From: Simmondsia chinensis
Lineage: Eukaryota; Streptophyta; Magnoliopsida; Caryophyllales; Simmondsiaceae
Length of the DNA stretch: 64,000 nt
Assembly: GCA_018398585.1 (NCBI GenBank)
Contig: JAGTTD010000008.1
Location: 9,188,501-9,252,500, forward strand
Direction: 5' to 3'
How positions within the stretch are numbered: position 1 is the first letter of the stretch; each line of letters opens with the position of its first letter. Below, piece by piece: positions 55,495 through 64,000 of the stretch. Under the pieces are notes generated by a model. It saw only the letters and a program-made list of their open reading frames with translations. It searched no databases and was not told the origin of the DNA. The translations under genes and the position numbers were made by a program.

Positions 55495-56149
55495 GTCAAT
55501 AGCCTCTGGTGCTAGTGGATTATGGTGGTAGCAAATTCGTCAATAGGTCATTAATGTGGTGACTTGAGGGGTCAAAAGAAATTGATGGTTGTATAGCTTG
55601 AGGGGATATGCCCAATTGTGTGTTGGCTCCAAAGAGGCATAGATGGTTAGCAAGTCCGACATGATTGGTTCATCATGGTTAATCTATTATAGTGGGCTTG
55701 GAACACGATTTTTGCAACGATGAAGGCAATAGGAGTGATTAATTGACAAGGAGATGGGTCACTGGTTTTGTTGATGAAAGTGACGAATAGATGATGTTGT
55801 GGGTCACTGGGAACATTTGGACTAAGAGGAAGACCCATGGTGGCACAACTAGCTCATAAGTTGCACTGTCATGGCTCTAAAGGGGCCATTTGGTACGAGA
55901 AATTAAATTTGTGGGAGTGGGAATGTAGGAATGGGAATGGCTTTTTGGAAGTGGGAATAACCCAATTATTTCCACTCCCCCATTTGGTATATGTGTGGAC
56001 TGGAGATGGAATGAAGAAAAATAATCATTCCAATGTTTGGTAATCATTAGTGGGAATACGTATAAATAAAGTAATTTACCAAAATACCCTTCAATAGGTA
56101 AGTAAAATTTTCAAGTCCATGTATAATATGTATATTTATTTTTCATGTT
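55495..56149. other. Intergenic DNA with a possible hAT-like MITE
   Basis: At 55876-56060 there is a GGGGCCATTTGGTACGAG start and many GGGAATGGGAATGG / CATTCC phrases facing each other, of the kind seen in small plant non-autonomous elements. Terminal repeats and a target duplication are not clear. No gene is seen. Confidence 0.35.
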
Positions 56150-57410
56150 GGGGTACAACAGAAGAGGAGACAAACGCTTTTTCCATTACAGTTGTGGTAT
56201 AGCAAGGATCAACCTTGAGTCCCTTTCTGTTCATTCTGGTTATGGACGAGCTCACTAGGCACATCCAAAGGGATGTGCTTGGTGCATGCTTTTCGTGGAC
56301 GATATAGTCCTGGCGGTAGAGTCTAGGGAGGAGGTGAATGAGAAGCTAGAACTCTGTAGAATGGCCTAACATCGAAAGGTCTAAGACTCAACAGATCTAA
56401 GACCAAGCATATGGAACTAAAGTTCCATACCTTTACCATGCAAAGCATAGAAGACTTTAAGATTAGATTAGAGTGCATACCACAAAAAGTGTGCTTTAAA
56501 TACTTGCGTTCAATGGTGCAACAAGATGGCAAAGTAGACGCAAATGTTAACAACCGGATCAAAGTGGGTTGGCATAAATGGAGGATGGCTTCTGCGATAC
56601 TGTGCGATAGAAAGTTCCCGCTAAAATTAATGAAAAAATACTATAAGACAGTAGTGAGATCGGTGATGTCCTACGGGGCAGAGAGCTGGCCAGTTAAGCA
56701 CTATCACATGCAGAAGTTGAAGGTAGCTAAAATGAGGATGTTGAGATGGATGTGTGGATATACAAGGTAGGGTAGGATCACGAATGAAGTTATAAGAAGT
56801 AAATTAGACATGGTCCCAATCAAGGATAAGTTGAGAGAGCAACGTCCGCGGTGGTTTGGGCATTTTAGGAGGAGACCGCCCACTGCCCATGTCAGGAGAT
56901 GCGAACAACTCCCTATTACAGACGGAAAGGGGGGAAAAGGCAGGCCAAAAAAAAGTTGGATGGAAGCAACTCGACAGGACCTCACCTATCTCAACCTAAA
57001 TGAGGAGATGACCCTAGATAGAGCTCAGTGAAGGATTAGTATAGGTGTAACTGATATAGCGATTTAGGAGTGACGAGCACTTCTAAGCTCGTACTAGCGC
57101 CACGAGACTCCTTGCATCTCTATTTGTTTATACGCTGCTTTGCCTTGCTACTCGCTGCTTACACTCTATATATGCTTGCATTTTGTCATTATGTAGGCTC
57201 TCTCCCTTAGATGTATGTTTGGTTTTTGCTTTTTGCTTTTTGCTCTTTCTTCTATGCTTCCATGCTTTTCATGCTCTTTATGCTTATCACGTTGGGGTCC
57301 TCGGAAACATCTCGTTAGGGTATCACCTTGAAGGGGCAAGGCTACGTAAATCCTACCCCTCCCCTAGACCCTGCTTACGGGGGATCCCTTAAGGCATTGG
57401 GCCTATTGTC
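56150..57410 (+). mobile_element. Second RTE-clade LINE, 5' truncated
   Basis: It carries reverse transcriptase from the block STLSPFLFILVMDELTRHIQ (about 56205-56265) through the catalytic FVDDIVLA (about 56289-56312) to the C-terminus, and a 3' end shared with the SINEs (TTGGGGTCCTCGGAAACATC ... CAAGGCTACGTAAATCC ... GGGGATCCCTTAAGGCATTG, 57291-57400). It ends near a T run. It extends further 5' than the copy at 44051, and frames are broken in several places. Confidence 0.87.
56205..57030 (+). pseudogene. RTE LINE reverse transcriptase (broken)
   Basis: The polymerase palm is visible as MDELTRHIQRDV followed by FVDDIVL, where RTE relatives usually have FADD; both aspartates are present. 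A stop and frameshift follow near 56370. The open frame 56411-56770 has MELKFHTFTM, VCFKYLRSMVQQDGKVDANV, NNRIKVGWHKWRMASAILCD, VMSYGAESWPVKHYHMQKLK and MRMLRWMCGYTR. The frame 56810-57031 has DKLREQRPRWFGHFRRRPP and GKGGKGRPKKSWMEATRQDLTYLNL. Together they cover the last 270 or so residues of the family. Stops at 56400, 56768 and the frame changes make it non-functional. Confidence 0.87.
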
Positions 57411-57950
57411 TTTTTTTTTTCATCTTATTTTAATTAGATAATTATTAGTATTATCTTTTTTATGTTAAAAAAATTATGTAATTTTTTTTAAGAAAATAAC
57501 AATTGCAATTATTTCTTTAGGGCTTTTCACTAATATTCACATAGCAAAGTAATTCTTTTTTATTAAATTACCACAACTTTCGAAAACCATCTTAAAATAA
57601 AATTTTTAATCAACCAACAAAGATGACACTGTAAGTTTTTTCTTAATATATATTTTGTATTATTCAATAAGTTTTATATTTTTTAATTACCTATTTTATA
57701 ATATGAAATATAAATAATACTTATTTTTTCTCTATTCAACCGTAGTTCTAGTATTATTTATCTTCTTTGTTTTAGACAGGCAAACATTTCACTTATACAC
57801 TATTATAAATCGAATACAATTAACCAAAATACGGTTCCATAATCAATATCAAATGAGAATGTCTACAAAATGTGTAGTAGCTACCATACCATAATCAATG
57901 TCTAAAAAATTAGATTTAAATTTTAATATTAATTAATAATTAATTAGCAA
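57411..57950. other. AT-rich intergenic DNA
   Basis: No gene or repeat recognised. Confidence 0.5.
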
Positions 57951-58050
57951 GTCAATAATTTTAAAAAATTCTAGTGTCAAGAATTGAACTCTAGACTTGT
58001 AGAAAAGGAATAGAAGCTCCTTACCACTAGACTAACAAATTCATTGTATT
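57950..58050 (-). mobile_element. Possible tRNA-derived SINE or tRNA relic
   Basis: On the minus strand GTTAGTCTAGTGGTAAGGAG resembles a pol III A box region and GAGTTCAATTCTTG about 40 bp later resembles a B box (GGTTCGAATCC with changes). The A/T-rich sequence that follows could be a decayed tail. No target duplication was found. Confidence 0.4.
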
Positions 58051-58189
58051 CATATTATATAGATTTATTATTTATTAGTAATAAAATAAAATAAAAATTA
58101 CATAAAAGCTAAAATAAAAAAGAAAATTTATGAACCCCCCACACGACAATAGTGTTTCTAGCCCATCCATTTATTAGATTTGCCCTTGC

Positions 58190-58408
58190 TTAGCTGACTT
58201 TACCCGTCTCACAACCATGAAATAGGAACCCGACATCTATCTCGTAGGCTCCTTCACTCAGGAACATCTTTGCTCTTATATCAGTTGATGTAGGGCAAAT
58301 AATTAGAGCATGGCGGACATAAAATTCAATGGCCTTCCTTATTTCATTGAATCCTTGGAATACCACATTAAAGGGTTCAGTTAACTTGTCATCTCCAAAG
58401 CATACCAA
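58190..58408 (-). CDS. Unidentified 72-codon open frame, possible exon fragment
   Basis: The minus strand encodes CFGDDKLTEPFNVVFQGFNE, IRKAIEFYVRHALIICPTST and ends GFLFHGCETGKVS before a stop. The composition is that of an ordinary soluble protein, with balanced charge and no low complexity, unlike the other small frames of the window. I do not recognise a family. No good ATG is present: the frame opens with a TTG codon, so it would have to be the last exon of a gene or a gene fragment. No splice acceptor is obvious just upstream. It lies between a LINE and a Tat-like LTR. Confidence 0.3.
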   Translation of the reverse strand: MVCFGDDKLTEPFNVVFQGFNEIRKAIEFYVRHALIICPTSTDIRAKMFLSEGAYEIDVGFLFHGCETGKVS

Positions 58409-58739
58409 TAAAACAATGAAGACAAACTAATCAATTATCATATTTTAGTTCAAAGGAAGAACTGAACTATCAAAACCATAAAAGAAACCTTATTTTTGTG
58501 GCTTTAGGACTTCACTATGGATAACAAAATGACATTTGTAAACCTAATGAAACTCTTATTTAAAACATGCAAAACTAGTAGTTAAACTCTAACTACTAGG
58601 CTTCATTTAATTTAAACCTCTAATAACTAATTTGAATAGACCCAAAACTCAAGACTTCCTTTGCTGAATTGCTTTCCTTATTTGAGTATTAATAAGATAA
58701 TGAAATAATAACGAAAATTAAATGCAAAATAAACTCACA

Positions 58740-59641
58740 TCATCATACCCCATCACTTTTCTCTCTCCTCCTTTCCCCTTCCCCACGTTTCCTTTCTCTC
58801 TCCTCACACCCCTACCGCCTCTCTCTCTCCCCGGTCATCTCCCTCTCTCTCCACTACCGCCTGACCCTCTAGCCGGCAACTCTCAACCCCGGTACCGCCT
58901 CTACCTCGCCGGTACGACCACCCCGGTACCGTCCTCCTCTCACCCCTCTACCGTCTCCCTTCACCCTCCATCTGCCGTCTCTCTCCTCTCCACCACGACC
59001 CTAGTACCGCCCAGCCACCGGTGCCGCCTAGCCTCGGGTACCGCCTGACCCATCCCAGTACCGCCGTCACCACCCCACTACCGCCTTCTCCCCCCTCTTC
59101 TATAAATACCCCTTTTCCCTTCTCACAACGGGGGGCAAGCTCCACACACACCTCTCACCCCACAGCTCCCTCTCTCCTCATGACTCTCTCTCTCTAACAC
59201 CTCATGACTCTCTCTCTCCTCCTCCCACCATCACCACCTTGCCAGTACAACTCCGGCCACGCTCCGGCCACCTCGCCGGTACGGCTCCGACCACCGGTGT
59301 CACTCTCCTCTCCGGCCACCTCGCCGGTCCCTTGGCTCTTCTTCCTCCCTCTCCAGGTCCATAAGTCCACCGTGCCGACCACCAGCCACCGAAGACCCCC
59401 TCTCCGTGTACGATAAGTGTTTAATATTGTTTACTTTACGCTATTTACTTATCATATATTATTATTATGCCTTTACTAACTTAGGCATTGAAGGGGCCTC
59501 CCGCGGGCAAACCCCTGGGTCCCTCTGACGGCCTTGCTCGTTTTGCAGGGGAGCCCGAGTCAAACACGCCAGCAGCTGCTTTCTCAAGTAAGGGTTGAGT
59601 CCCGCTCTCATCTAGAACCTGACCAAAAAATTCTGAAATAA
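58740..59641 (+). repeat. Tat-like Ty3/gypsy LTR (left edge uncertain)
   Basis: A pyrimidine-rich CTCTCTCC/ACCGCC region leads to a TATAAATACCCC promoter box at 59101-59112. Further on is the block ACTTAGGCATTGAAGGGGCC ... GGGCAAACCCCTGGGTCCCT ... GACGGCCTTGCTCGTTTTGC (59478-59552), which I recognise as the conserved U5-side block of Tat/Ogre-type plant LTRs. A GGCGCCGTATGTGGGAA primer site follows. The left boundary cannot be fixed because the partner LTR is not in the window. Frames in the CT-rich part are compositional. Confidence 0.6.
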
Positions 59642-59660
59642 TAGGCGCCGTATGTGGGAA
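59642..59660 (+). promoter_or_regulatory. Primer binding site, Tat type
   Basis: TAGGCGCCGTATGTGGGAA closely resembles the TGGCGCCGTCTGTGGGAA primer site of plant Tat/Ogre gypsy elements, with two differences. Confidence 0.65.
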
Positions 59661-60410
59661 AGATAGCTTGCTAGCTTTTAACCTGGTATCCCGTGTAAAT
59701 CAACTTAGGCCCTCACAAAACTGGGGGCTACAATACCCGTTTAACATCAGATAAGTCCTTAATTTTCAATTTTTCTCTTTTATTTGCCTTCTAATACATC
59801 AAGAATTATCAGTAAAATTAGAATTTTAGCACATCATGAGCTTTGGACTATATTATGGGTATTCTTCATAATATTTTTATTCTGGAAGTTCAAGCAAAAT
59901 TTGTAGAAAAGTTCCAGTTTCAAATTTTATAGTAAAATTAACAGCATATCTTGAGCTTTAGAGCATGTTATGAATGCTTTTAATAATATTCTTACTTTAA
60001 TTACACATAAATTATTTTATTAGATTTCCCTTTTGGTATTCGCGGCAATACACGAATTGTATTACTCCCGTTTTCGGCAAATTGCTCACTAAATTTTTTA
60101 TCTAGCTAAAGTTGCTTTAAGTTAAGTCCAACCCAGCTCATATATCTTGAGTAAATATGTGATTAAATTGGAAAAACTGGGTTGAACTTTTATTAAGTTT
60201 GTTGTTCATAAGGGCCACTATATTAAGGGCTTTTATCAGGTAATCCATGTTCTTAATTGGGAGTAAGAGAAATTTCATCACATGGAAAACTTTACTGCAT
60301 GGTGTTTAAGTTTGAATATACTCGTTTCTTAATTTTTGCTATTCATATAGCTTAAATTTGTGCCAAATGTGATATTTCAAAATATGCTAACCCATACATT
60401 AACAACAATT
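59661..60410. other. Non-coding leader after the Tat-like primer site
   Basis: AT-rich, no gag frame. It contains a duplicated phrase: CACATCATGAGCTTTGGACTATATTATGGGTATTCTTCATAATATTTTTATT at 59830 recurs loosely at 59948 (CATATCTTGAGCTTTAGAGC ...), a period of about 118 bp. Confidence 0.5.
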
Positions 60411-60419
60411 AAAGTAGAC

Positions 60420-61870
60420 TAGAATGTTGTTATGTGTAAAGGCGGCAGAGTCCTTAACCAAAAAGCGACCCAAATAAAGTGAAATTTGAGCCAGGTGGAC
60501 GATTACCGCCAACCGCCTAATATAGAGGTAAAGCCCTTCAAGGGCTACATTAGATAATAACATTGTCGTCCTTGAACTAGGCGAACGCCAAAATGGCGTC
60601 AACGTTAGTCTGTGATGTAAAAATCTGTAAACAAAGTTGTTGTGGCCAACCATTGTCGCTTGGCGTCATTAGTAAAGACTCGTTAATAAGAGCTTTACCA
60701 CTGATAATTGGAGGCTTAAGCCACCATGAAGTAAACCTAACAATGTAACCAGGCGCCTCGCCAAGAAACTTTGCTGCACCCGTAAGCTTGATTAGCTACA
60801 ACAGCTGTTGAGCTCGGCCAAATGGCCTCGCCAACTCCTTGAATGAGTAGCTCATTAGTAAAAGCCATCGCCAACAAACTCGAGTGCCTCGTTAAAGCCA
60901 ACTGCGAGGCTAGCTAAAGCCTTGTCTAATAACTTAGCTTTGCACTATGTACCTTGATTAGGTGCAACCGCCCATTGGGTTAGCTGTGTAACGACGACAG
61001 CCTATCCTCATTTTAGCTGTGCCCCACAAAGCAGGGGGCTTCCCCAATAGCAGTGTTATCACCCTCAGACTAGGCGAGCACCCCTAAAAGATGTGCCAAT
61101 GATAACGCGTGGGGTTGGATTCGCCAACAACCATGACGAAGATCCCGCTAGTCAAGACGTCATCCTTAACACCTCAAGACTTGAGCCACCGCCAACAAAG
61201 TTGGTGAAAACTCTTCAAGAACCTTACTACCCACTTCTTAACTTAAGCAAAGAGCAAATTGTCATTAGGTGGACCAACACCAACCAACAGTATCATAGGT
61301 TACCGTGAACAATGTTAAAACAAACAAACTGTGAAACTACTGCCAACAAGACAGGCTAGATCCTACCGCCAACAAACTTGGCCAGATGGCCTCATCAATC
61401 CCTTTAGTGGGAAACGCATGGCCACGTAACTTAAAAAAGGGTCACCACTAACAATCTCGGAGATAATCCCTTAAAAGTAACAGCGAGGTCACCAAACGTA
61501 CCCTCATCCAATGTGGCCAAACCCAACCGTTACTAAGTTCGGTGAAATACGCAGAGCCAACCAAAGATGGCTATGCAATGTCACCAATAGGGTCCGGCTA
61601 TTAACAGCCTTAAACACTCTCGGCCAAGCACTACCACCAAAAAATTTGGCCTGGTATTACGACTAATGCCCTCATCCAGGTGCTATCACCACAAGGATGA
61701 TGGTAAACTCTCCAAGACACCCGTCTTGGTTCATCTATTCTCTAATTAAAAGGCTAATACTCTTGGAGCTAAGGATGAAATTTCAAAAAACCCCTGATCT
61801 TCACAACTCCGGGGGCATATCATTCTGTAGACATACAGGGCGCCTCTTGGCGCCTAATAAAGTCTACCAC
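60420..61870. repeat. Field of short hairpins, non-coding
   Basis: The sequence is studded with short self-complementary units: AGCCCTTCAAGGGCT (60532-60546), GCCAAAATGGCG (60588), AGGCTTAAGCC, GGCCAAATGGCC (60827), CCAACAAAGTTGG (61192), CCAACAAACTTGG, GGCCAGATGGCC (61380), and GGCGCC-TCTT-GGCGCC (61839-61854). The phrase CCGCCAACAA recurs. No frame longer than about 85 codons is open. It leads toward the ordered arrays downstream. Confidence 0.65.
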
Positions 61871-62340
61871 TGTTTTATGAGGCCTTCGCAAACTATAAGG
61901 CATGCTCATTAACAAATACATAATTGCATTCTTATGAACAGTTTTATACACTCGAACCGAAAGCCCACTCGAGTTGACTCTCGGCAACTACGGAACTTAC
62001 CGTTCCTCAATAACGATGAACAACGGTATTTACTTGACAGCGTGGGATTCAACGTTCTCCGTACAATTTTACGTAATTTAGCTTTTTCGTAGAAAATTAC
62101 GTGATTAATATTCCCTATGGGATTTGCATTCAACCCGGCCCCTAATTATAAACTGGGGGCTTAGCATTTTTTATGATTTACATTCCTTATGTGAATTACG
62201 TTCTCAGTGCAATTTACGTGATATATGTCACTTATGTGATTTATGTTTAGCTTAACTCTTTACTTTGGGCTAAGGATTTGATGTTTCTTATGTAATGAGG
62301 TAGGGCTTTGACGCCTCTTATGTGGTTTGTGTTAACTTAG
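61871..62340. other. Non-coding DNA with TTACGTGAT-type repeats
   Basis: Variants of TTTACGTAATTTAG, TTACGTGAT and TTATGTGATTT recur between 62060 and 62260. The phrase AAACTGGGGGCTTAGC (62150) resembles AAACTGGGGGCTACAA at 59719. Confidence 0.5.
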
Positions 62341-62370
62341 CTTCAGGACAAGAACTAGAAGCTAGAATTA

Positions 62371-63107
62371 TCATCCGCGGTTAGCTTTCACCTAACGTGA
62401 AAGTCCGCGGTTCTACAAGTGGTGGGCGGTTAAATTCCACCGAACATGGAAGTCCGTAGTTGTGTTGTTCTGCTCTGGCTGAAAAAGAGAGCACGAAGTT
62501 GCGTGGTGATTAACCTTCACCTAACCTGAAGGTCCGTAAGCAGTTAACCTTCACCTAACACTGAGGTCTGCAGACGGTTAACTGTCGCCTAACGCGAAAA
62601 TCCGCAATACCGTGAGTCCCTTCAACAATGGGGGCTCAGTATTGTCCGCTCCAATTGAAAATGGGAGCAAGAAGTTGTGTGGTGGTTAACCTTCACCTAA
62701 CGTGAAGGTCCGCAGGCGGTTAACCTTCACCTAACGTGGAGGTTCGCAGGCGGTTAGCTTTCGGGTAACGCGAAAGTCTGCAGTACTATGAGTTCCTTTA
62801 ACAAGGGGGGCTCGGTATTGTCTGCTCTTGTTGAAAAAGGGAGCAAGAAGTTGTGTGGTGGTTAACCTTCACCTAACATGAAGGTCCACAGGCGGTTAAC
62901 CTTCACCTAACAAGGAGGTCTACAGGCGGTTAGCTTTCACTTAACGCGAAAGTCTGCAATATCGTGAGTCCCTTCAACAATGGGGGCTCGGTATTGTTTG
63001 CTCCGATTGAAAAAAGGAGCAAGAAGTCGTAGGAGGCGGTTAACCTTTACCTAACGTGGAGGTCCGCATGCAGTTGGCTTTCGCCTAACTCAAAAATTCG
63101 CAGTTGT
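62371..63107 (+). repeat. Hairpin tandem array A, period about 176 bp
   Basis: The anchor GAAGTTG(T/C)GTGGTG(G/A)TTAACC occurs at 62496, 62671 and 62847, with a variant at 63023, spacing 175-176 bp. Each unit holds hairpins with stems such as ACCTTCAC/GTGAAGGT and CTTTCGC/GCGAAAG around a CTAAC loop, often inside a GCGG...CCGC clamp. It also holds a GAGTCCC...GGGGGCTC and a GCTCC...GGAGC hairpin. A related hairpin (CTTTCAC/GTGAAAG, 62385-62403) precedes the first full unit. No coding capacity. Confidence 0.88.
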
Positions 63108-63738
63108 GTGCCCCATCTAACACCGGGGCGATTGTTTGTGTCCCACCTAACATCGGGACGAGCAGTAAACTCTCACCGGTTTGAGAGCCCGTAGTTGTGT
63201 GCCCCATCTAACACCGGGTCCTTTGTTTGTGTCCCACCTAATATTGGGACGGGCGATAAACTCTCACCAGTTTGAGAGCCCGCAGTTGTGTGCCCCATCT
63301 AACATCGGGGCGGTTGTTTGTGTTCCACCTAACATCGGGACGGGCGATAAACTCTCACCGGTTTGAGAGCCCACAGTTGTGTGTACCACCTAACATCAGG
63401 ACGGGCGGTAAACTCTCACCGGCTTGAGAGCCCGCTGTTGTATGTGCCCCACCTAACATCGGGGCGGCTGTGTGTCCAACCTAACATCGGGACGGGCGGT
63501 AAACTCTCACCGGCTTGAGAGCCCGCAGTTGTATGTGCCCCACCTAACATCAGGGCGGCTGTGTGTCCCACCTAAAATCGGGACGGGAGGTAAACTCTCA
63601 CCGGCTTGAGAGCCCGCAGTTGTATGTGCCCCACCTAACATCGAGGCTGCTGTGTGTCCCACCTAACATCGGGACAGGCGGTAAACTCATACCGGCTTGA
63701 GAGCCCGCAGTTGTGTGCCCCACCTAACATCGGGGTTG
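63108..63738 (+). repeat. Hairpin tandem array B, period 91 bp
   Basis: CTCTCACCGG recurs at 63170, 63261 (as CTCTCACCAG), 63352, 63413, 63504, 63595 and, mutated, 63686: spacing 91 bp except one 61-bp unit that lacks a hairpin. A full unit has three hairpins, GCCCC/GGGGC and GTCCC/GGGAC around ACCTAACATC, and CTCTCA/TGAGAG around CCGG(T/C)T within a GCGG...CCGC clamp. Confidence 0.92.
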
Positions 63739-63744
63739 ATGATA

Positions 63745-63925
63745 AAATTCAGTCAAGCCGTAAGCCCTTCTCAGGTTGGTAAGACATACTTAAACCGTAA
63801 GCCCTTCTCGGGCAGGTAAAGCCTATTTACACCATAAGCCCTCCACAGGCGGGTAACATTTAGTCGAGCCATGAGCCCTTCCCAGGCAGATAAGACGTAT
63901 TTGAGCCATAAACGCCTCTTTGGCA
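63745..63925 (+). repeat. Hairpin tandem array C, period 37 bp
   Basis: AGCC(G/A)TAAGCCCTTC is repeated with starts of the TAAGCC core at about 63761, 63798, 63835, 63872 and 63909. The core forms a short GCCC-TTCTC-GGGC hairpin in the clearest unit. Similar sequence continues toward the window edge, where the array probably goes on. Confidence 0.85.
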
Positions 63926-64000
63926 GGAAATTTGCGCTCCAACCGGTATCGGCACCCGAATTACGCATCAGCCGACATTAAAACGAGCAATACACCCCGA

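Noticed and set aside
58722..59416. Ser/Pro/Thr-rich proteins in the CT-rich block
   Set aside because: The block is the pyrimidine-rich part of an LTR with a TATA box; frames follow composition.
63108..63738. CRISPR-like array
   Set aside because: Repeats are contiguous, with no unique spacers of constant length, no leader or cas genes, and the genome is a plant.
62371..63925. Coding minisatellite
   Set aside because: Stops occur in all frames and the conserved feature is base pairing, not a peptide.

Overview
This window is a transposon-dense stretch of an angiosperm nuclear genome. The evidence for a plant is direct: degenerate Ty1/copia, Ty3/gypsy (Athila-like and Tat-like), CACTA, RTE and L1 elements, 5S- and tRNA-derived SINEs, and a fragment of chloroplast ycf2 embedded in a retrotransposon. 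I find no intact host gene. Every long open frame I can name belongs to a mobile element, and nearly all are broken by stops, frameshifts or deletions. The species cannot be fixed from the sequence.

Layout, left to right. 1-2182: a decayed copia element carrying a ycf2 insertion (104-304) and a 5S-derived SINE with a 45-G run. 2183-4013: AT-rich DNA with a foldback MITE. 4014-6794: a copia element with short LTRs that has lost gag, protease and most of integrase. 6795-10120: AT-rich DNA, a SINE and two degenerate repeat fields. About 10120-13600: a minus-strand copia.

13856-51260 is a nested tower. The outermost layer is a minus-strand, apparently non-coding LTR retrotransposon (LARD-like) with LTRs of about 1.9 kb, a tRNA-iMet-type PBS and a classic PPT. 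Inside it sits a gag-only LTR element (17331-38235). The 5' LTR of that element contains a CACTA transposon (18512-24099), and its gag leader contains an Athila-like element with three LTRs and two internal regions (24775-34659, TSD GTTGT). The LARD also carries two 5S SINEs, an RTE LINE, an L1 tail inserted in the RTE's own target duplication, and an ORF1-only LINE inside the right LTR.

51261-58410 holds a tRNA SINE, an inverted (twin-primed-looking) 5S SINE, a 2.5-kb element whose two LTRs are in opposite orientation yet which is flanked by a 5-bp TSD, and a second RTE LINE. From about 58740 a Tat-like gypsy LTR and PBS appear. They are followed by 4.3 kb of non-coding sequence ending in three consecutive tandem arrays (periods about 176, 91 and 37 bp) made of small hairpins, whose stems change sequence while staying paired. 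The array runs off the window.

The genes do not form a pathway. The functional relationships are parasitic: the 5S SINEs share their 3' part with the RTE LINEs and are presumably mobilised by them, and the gag-only, LARD, Athila-deletion and L1-tail elements all depend on enzymes supplied elsewhere. The observations I rate highest are the hairpin arrays, the inverted-LTR element with a TSD, the 5S/RTE SINE family with its partner LINEs, and the ycf2 insertion in a copia reverse transcriptase.
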